DNA of 64,000 bases. Source: Trichuris trichiura. Its lineage: Eukaryota > Nematoda > Enoplea > Trichinellida > Trichuridae. The stretch is taken from the NCBI GenBank assembly GCA_037903355.1, contig JBAJFE010000059.1:62001-126000 (forward strand), given 5' to 3'. The position numbers and the translations under genes were made by a program. Each line of letters starts with the position of its first letter. Within the stretch, counting starts at the first letter, position 1. Positions 58,918-64,000 of the stretch are shown here, piece by piece. The notes beneath the pieces were generated by a model, which was not told the DNA's origin, did not search any database, and was given only the letters and a program-made list of their open reading frames with translations.

Positions 58918-60211
58918 GTATGTATGTATGTATACATTACTAAGCCTGTTACACGTTGTGTATACATACTGTTTAACACAACCGATTCATCCGAAACCAG
59001 TTGCCACAGTTTAAAATATTAATATTTTATTTTCAATTTCCAACTTCCTCTTTTTTGTTCGTTGCCTTCTGCAATTAGACAGGAAAAAGTTCCCATCCAC
59101 AAATAGATGAACGCTTATTAAAGAATTAACAAATAACAAGCAGTAATTCGTAAATAGAAGCAATTCCTAATACGAGTAACGTATTTTAAAATAATTAAGA
59201 TTCTTGGATAACTTTAACTTTTGTTCTTTAGCTTGATGAAGAGATTTGTGGTTTCCTAAGGCATCCTGTCAGCAACTGTTCCTACGAATTTTTACGTGGC
59301 TACAGCTTAATCTGTGGCGCATTTCGTTACTTCGACAATTTGTTTGAAGTGGTGAGTTTGTCATTGTTTTTTTGCCATAATCTGCGGAACGTCCATTTTT
59401 AGCCTCCCGTTTATGTTATGGGCCTCTGTTTCGAAGTTTTATGTGCCCTTTTGGACGTAACGGATGTTTTTGAAGACGTAGGGCGGATAGTCAGTCCTTT
59501 GGTGCTTCAGTTTATAGGTGAAAATCGCGATTGGTTCTTTGCTCAATTTTTCTTTGAAACAATCCAAATTAGGAATTCGTCAGGATCGGCTTCTATCGCG
59601 AAAATCGTTTTGGGCAACTATTACCTCTTGGCTTCCGACCGGCCCTTTGGGAAAGAGCGTTTTTAGGTTGGCCTTTTTTTGCTTAGTAAAGTTTTTTCAA
59701 CGTGTTGCTTTTAGCAGCGGACGGGTGTTTGACAAAAGTCTTTTGCACGACTTAAACTGCAACAGTATTAACGAGGTGGGTTGCCTGTTAAGTCCAATTG
59801 CAATTCTACTTGCGGCTTGCTCATTGTTTTGATTTTAGAATTCAAAATGGGTAATTATATCTACGCAATCCGGGAAACGCATGTGCGACCACTTGCAGCA
59901 GTTGAGATCATCGGCTTTGGATGGCACTCAAGATATTTTTCTTGTACAAATTGTTTAATATGGATACTTTAGTGGCAGCTGAGCTGCGCAGGGCTGAAAG
60001 AGAAAGAATGCGATTGCGTCGGGAAATGGAAGAAAGAGCGCGCAGTGAATCCGTTCAAGTTCAGTCTGATACAAGCGATACGGCGATCTCCCAGTCACAT
60101 GCGAACACTGAGGCTGCGGCGGAAGATGAGGAGCTTGCAACTCTTGTTAAAGAATACAACCGTAAACTCGATGAACTGATAGAAATGGCTACCAACTGTT
60201 TGCGTGGATGA
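51118..60211 (+). CDS. SAC3/GANP-family mRNA export factor (MCM3AP / xmas-2 type)
   Basis: Scaffold of the TREX-2 complex coupling transcription to mRNA export at nuclear pores. Proposed exons: 51118-51148, 51207-51299, 51361-51563, 51612-51767, 51819-51951, 52003-52142, about 52175-52385, 52465-52656, 52763-52888, 52984-53080, 56897-57210, 57322-57694, 57745-58786, 59232-59351, 59403-59517, 59573-59775 and last exon(s) ending 60211. Hallmarks: FELLNQRDSLIRD, GYCDDMCPEKERCLREL, RWYDFIWDRSRAMRK, ILERCVRFHIYAGYRLSQFE, NEAEFVSYFII, SPAVKFALGIYKDF and VINGGPVDEW. An FG-type segment (VLFSFAV, NVLFGVSP, TFSFAIP) and an 84-bp tandem repeat follow, then a Leu-rich C-terminal region and a final coiled coil (RAERERMRLRREMEERA). 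Phases do not join cleanly at exons 6/7 and 9/10, and the last junction is unsure. A Tigger copy sits in intron 10. Confidence 0.9.
53332..55963 (+). mobile_element. Tigger (pogo/Tc1-mariner) DNA transposon
   Basis: A 2632-bp unit with terminal inverted repeats CAGTTGGCCCTCGTTATCCG at 53332 and the complement of CAGTCGGCCCTCGTTATCCG ending at 55963. TA follows the right end; the left flank is TG. It encloses a transposase relic on the plus strand, lies in SAC3 intron 10 (53081-56896) and shares the host gene's orientation. Confidence 0.93.
53679..55463 (+). pseudogene. Tigger transposase with two in-frame stops
   Basis: A 595-codon frame from MADRRQLSEQSG, interrupted only by TAA at 54039 and TAG at 54900. 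Order: pogo-type helix-turn-helix (VKVLDLLESGLSCAEVGRKI), CENP-B-like second helix-turn-helix (ASKGWLAKYVKRFNV) and DDE region (FNCHETALFWK, VLLVIDNAPGHP, NSTSLQQPLDQGAIKCIKATY). The first catalytic Asp, normally in a DET motif, is His here (CHET). With the stops this predicts an inactive protein. The absence of frameshifts suggests recent decay. Confidence 0.93.
56041..56090. repeat. Hairpin of telomere-like TTAGGC units, second copy
   Basis: TACCTAAGCCTAAGCATAAG is followed by TAGCTTAGGCTTAGCTAAG, a near-perfect hairpin. It lies in SAC3 intron 10 just after the Tigger element. Confidence 0.6.
57404..57694 (+). repeat. 84-bp tandem repeat inside SAC3 coding sequence
   Basis: Three 28-residue units and a partial fourth, based on KEDxVVxTATDELMPL followed by VxESPKVxTS. 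The first unit is the most diverged. Unit length is a multiple of three, so copy number can change without loss of frame. Confidence 0.85.
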
Positions 60212-62440
60212 CCCTTTTTCAAGCGTGTTTTCGTTAAGAGATCTCTGATTACATTCCGGTAAGCTGAGATGCAGTTTTGTACGCGTACTTTACTAAGCAG
60301 CAGTTTTTCAACGCTCATTCACATTCTTTCGACGCGTAGGAACGGTTTGCATTTTAACAGGTTTTAAATGGCTCATCTTTTATTTCTAATACAAACTGGA
60401 CTAGTTCATTCGTTGATACGTCTGCGCTAAGAACACAGGGCTTCGGTAATCGTTAATTGTAAAGTCTCTTTCAAAATACCGAAAGAGCGATTCTAGAAAA
60501 AATAGCGAAGATCGGAATGTGACTAAATTATTGCAGACTTGCTGAGGTCACAGCTTGGAAAGTGGTAAGGTTTCCATGATGGTTAAGATTGTCTTGAAAG
60601 AAAGGATATCTCGGAAGTCAGAAGTGCCGAATGCTCTGAAACGCAGAATAAGCTCCGAACTTCGAGACATCAGCCTACTGAAGCCTAAATGCTTAAAGGG
60701 TCGAAAACTTCAATGGGTCAAAACTTGGAATGGACTGAGATAGCTAATGGCTGGAACTCCGAGTCAGCTGCAACTGAAAATCGCCATAATAGGAAACCTT
60801 GCACTCAGATTGCTGGCTTGACTGCTTAGGCTTTTGATACTCGCGGTATTTTGAGATTTAGGATTTTAAGCTCGATAGCCGCATGCCTTGTCACAACTGC
60901 TTGCTTGAAACGCTGAAAAGTTTCGCTGGGCAACTATGCCTTATTTCTTACGTTATCATCTCAAGAAAAAAATTTACAATTTTTCGGTTACTAATAATGC
61001 TCCAGTATATGCTTTTACAGGTGAATCGCTGATTTCCATTATTAGTACGGTTATTAGGAAGCTTAGAGCAAGATAAGTTACGCGGGATTGGTCTGAACTT
61101 GCGAAAAATACAGACTTTTCCAAGTAACCGTTACTCAGACCTTTAGTTTTTTTTCTCAGCAGGGATAAGACAGCATGTAGAATATAGATCGATATTTTAA
61201 TATTGATAGCAGTAAACAGGCAGAGCCCATCACGACTTTAAAAAGGCCTATTTTTTCACTGTGCGTTGGTCCTTTAAGAGAGAGCGCTGCGCATCTCCTG
61301 GAGGTGAAGGCGATGTTTGTTTTAATGTTTCAAGGTTCCATAGGTCAGCACAAGGTAAATTGTGGTAAAAAACTGTTTTCTTCTCTCGTACAGTTGCTTT
61401 AGTTTTTTCAGGCATTCCATCCGTAGTAACATGTATTAATTCTTTCGCTAAATCATGTGCTACCCCATGCAAACAGCTTTAAGGATACTGGCGTCGCTAA
61501 CCACATTTGTCAATGCACAAATGTTGACTTACACGATCGAGCAAACTTTCGTTGGTATTTCAAGCATGACGTGATAAAATAATGTATTCACCTTTTTGAA
61601 CTTTTGCGTGCTAACCCGTTAACGGTGTAAAAAGATTTTTGCTAACCCAACAGAGAAAAACCCCTCGCAAGAACTTTGTTGTACTTTTTGACTAAAAGTT
61701 ACAAATGATCGACAAGTCGATGATCCGAGTTACCAATTGCCTGATTTCGTGCCAGCCTTGTCCGTTGCTTACTTGCTCCGAATAGATTGGAGCACAGTGA
61801 TAAGAAAGCAAAAGTGGAACGGTTAGCTACGGTTATGTTGTAGAATATGGGAAAAAAGATTGTTCATGCCTTAGGAAGTATTAACTGGTTTGCCAACGCT
61901 TTGCAGCATTTGCCTTGGTAAAGTTGTCAAAAAGTGCTTGGTTTGAACTGACTGGTTTGGAAATACTCTCTCGCGAGGAAACGGGAAAAAATACGTCTAC
62001 AAAAGGGATCAGACTCAATTTCAAGCTTGCTTTAAATGTTATCCAGCTTGGTCCATTGTTCACCGGTTTCATTCAAGGGAAACGCTACTCAAGAACCGAA
62101 ATGACTAATAGTAAACACTGACGTCATAGGTTGAACAGATGACCTACGTATGCTCATGGAACTACTTCTTTAGATCACGTATGTTCAGGTTGTCTCAAAC
62201 AACGTATGCAACCAATTAAAATTGAATCTTCGAAAGAAGTTGGGGTTTATTTTCTTTCCATCAGACAAAACGATTCAGCATGACTTGGTCCGAGTTGCTT
62301 TGTAAATAAATGATAACATCTATTCATAATTTTGAAGTTTCTGTACGCATGAGCCTACACACTCGTGAGTTACTACTCCTATCAAATCATATAAGTTCCA
62401 ACTGATAAAACGAATTATTATATATATATATGTATGTATG

Positions 62441-62488
<48 letters not shown>

Positions 62489-64000
62489 GCTCGAAATTCA
62501 GTGCTTACCGAACATCTGTAAGCAATCAAATCTTGGAGAGCTTTTCTCGATAGTCGTAGTGACATCAATAGCCTTACAAACGCGGCGATCTCTAGCGAAG
62601 CATGCGGGAGAGTAGCTTATCTTGCTTATTCTTATCTCTTTGTTATTTGCACCGGTTTATCATACCGGCAGTCATTCTATAAATTCATGTGTGCCATGAG
62701 GAATTGCAACCCTTTGCTTATATTGCAGCTTGATCTTGACGCGTTCAAGAAATGATGAATTACGTGACTAAGGAATTCTGCCTGTTGCCAAAAACACTTC
62801 CACGAGCATGTTGTTACTGCTAGCGTGTTCATACTTTCGATGTAGCAAGTGCTGCTTCGATTGAATGAGCTTCGCGGTTTTACATCTTTCTCGCTTGACG
62901 CTTCAGTAGCTGTTAACTTTACGCCATTCCATGAATAGCTTTCTGCCATTCCGTACAAGTTCAGTTGCTGCGTCTACCGTGTAACCGGTGCAGCTCTTGC
63001 ACGTGTTGGACAGGACATTTTGTTCGCCTAATTAAATAATATGGTGGAATGGCCGCCATACTCCTGCTAATGTTCCTACGCGTTTCAGTACCTCAGAAAC
63101 CGGTTGTCCGAAGGGAAGCTAAAACGCTGTGGACCGTGCTACTTAAGCTCATCATCTCAGGGAGAGTACGAATGTAAGAAGTCTCTTACGAATGCTGTCA
63201 GGTGGAGGGGCTCAGCTACCTACTGCAGTTCTTTTTTTTTTATCAGTAGGAGATGAGCATTACAAATTGCCAGCGCGATAAAAAAACGCCTTTGGATCTC
63301 TCCGCATTAAAGAAAAAGTTTCGCTGCTTTGAATCAAGCTAGCACCGGTTGGAGGCGCAACGTGACACGGCCCGAAGCGCGCTAATAACTTTTGACGCCT
63401 TCAAGAGATAACATTGAATGTTTTTGCGTCTTGCAAGTCAGACTGAGGAATCTTTCTCTTGTAACAGCCTTAGGCGTACTGACGCAGTAGTTTCGAAGTT
63501 CCCATACTGAAGCGTTCGTCCAAAGTTTGCTTACAATGCTCACACCGAGCGAACGTTCGTTATTCAGACTAGCTGCAGTTGTTGCAGATAAACTTAGCGA
63601 AATGTGAAAAATGTCAACAGCGAAGGAAAATAATGGCCAATGCGTATTGTGCAGCCGGCCGGCCGTAAGCTAAGGCAAAGGGGTTACTAGCAAGCGGTCG
63701 GGCAGATGCTGTTTGTATAGGTTGAATGAGCTTTTCGGTAACCGGAGTGCTTTTCGGCAAACTGACCTACTCGTTGGAAATCATAGGTGCTTTCCTTTGG
63801 CTGAAGTAAGTTGAACACGAGGCACTTGAGCCATAAGTCTCTTTGCTCTCCTCGAAATAAGGTCCTACATAAAACGAACGTAATCCGCTCTTAAATGAAG
63901 ACATTGTTGTCAACATTTGCTATTGTTGTCTTGTTGAACTTCCTCTTTGTCGGAAAGTAGAATTTTATAGAACGCAAAACTTCACTCCCTACCGGACGGA
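60212..64000. other. Intergenic region at window end
   Basis: No gene recognised on either strand; open frames are short and lack homology or splice context. A (TA)n/(GTAT)n microsatellite lies at 62416-62484. A second TA/GTAT tract (58885-58932) lies in a SAC3 intron upstream. Confidence 0.45.

Overview
The window is eukaryotic, probably nematode. The genes are split by mostly 45-75 nt introns, several first coding exons start a few bases after a 3' splice site (possible trans-splicing sites), and two hairpins carry TTAGGC-like telomere units. The species cannot be fixed from sequence alone. A clade I (Trichuris/Trichinella-like) or other enoplean worm would fit the short introns, the Penelope and Gypsy elements and the lineage-restricted membrane protein, but this is inference.

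Layout. (1) 1-1468 minus: an HP1/CBX-like chromodomain gene, cut by the window edge. (2) 4234-9417 plus: MPPE1/PGAP5, the metallophosphoesterase that remodels GPI anchors; its first intron is packed with Penelope-like element (PLE) pieces. (3) 9418-12865: repeat-rich intergenic DNA with two large foldback structures. (4) 12866-14263 minus: a PRELI-domain lipid-transfer protein (PRELID3/slowmo type), complete with its short first exon. (5) 14264-27305: repeats and a decayed but recognisable PLE (17506-19565) with reverse transcriptase, GIY-YIG endonuclease and a 3' hammerhead-like motif. (6) 27306-36347 plus: a 20-exon NEDD4-family HECT ubiquitin ligase (C2, three WW, HECT; about 806 aa); its introns hold a broken Ty3/Gypsy pol, a pogo-type MITE and a hammerhead-bearing foldback. 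(7) 36348-38293: nested foldbacks, minisatellite and a second MITE. (8) 38294-40684 minus: an intronless 796-aa type I membrane protein whose cytoplasmic half looks like a dead tyrosine-phosphatase domain. (9) 46135-46619 minus: a small secreted three-finger-like protein. (10) 51118-60211 plus: a SAC3/GANP (MCM3AP, xmas-2) mRNA-export factor with a Tigger transposon in one intron. (11) 60212-64000: no gene recognised.

The host genes are not an operon. They are independent housekeeping genes (chromatin, GPI remodelling, mitochondrial lipid transfer, ubiquitin ligation, mRNA export) on both strands, separated by repeat-filled spacers.

The most distinctive signal is a scattered set of at least eight hammerhead-ribozyme-like cores (CTGANGA, 5-6 bp hairpin, GAAA or close variant) on both strands. 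Some sit in PLE terminal repeats. Others stand alone in small foldback units, including a 171-bp unit with perfect 39-bp inverted ends inside a NEDD4 intron that resembles a retrozyme. All exon models were made by eye from splice consensus and reading-phase continuity.
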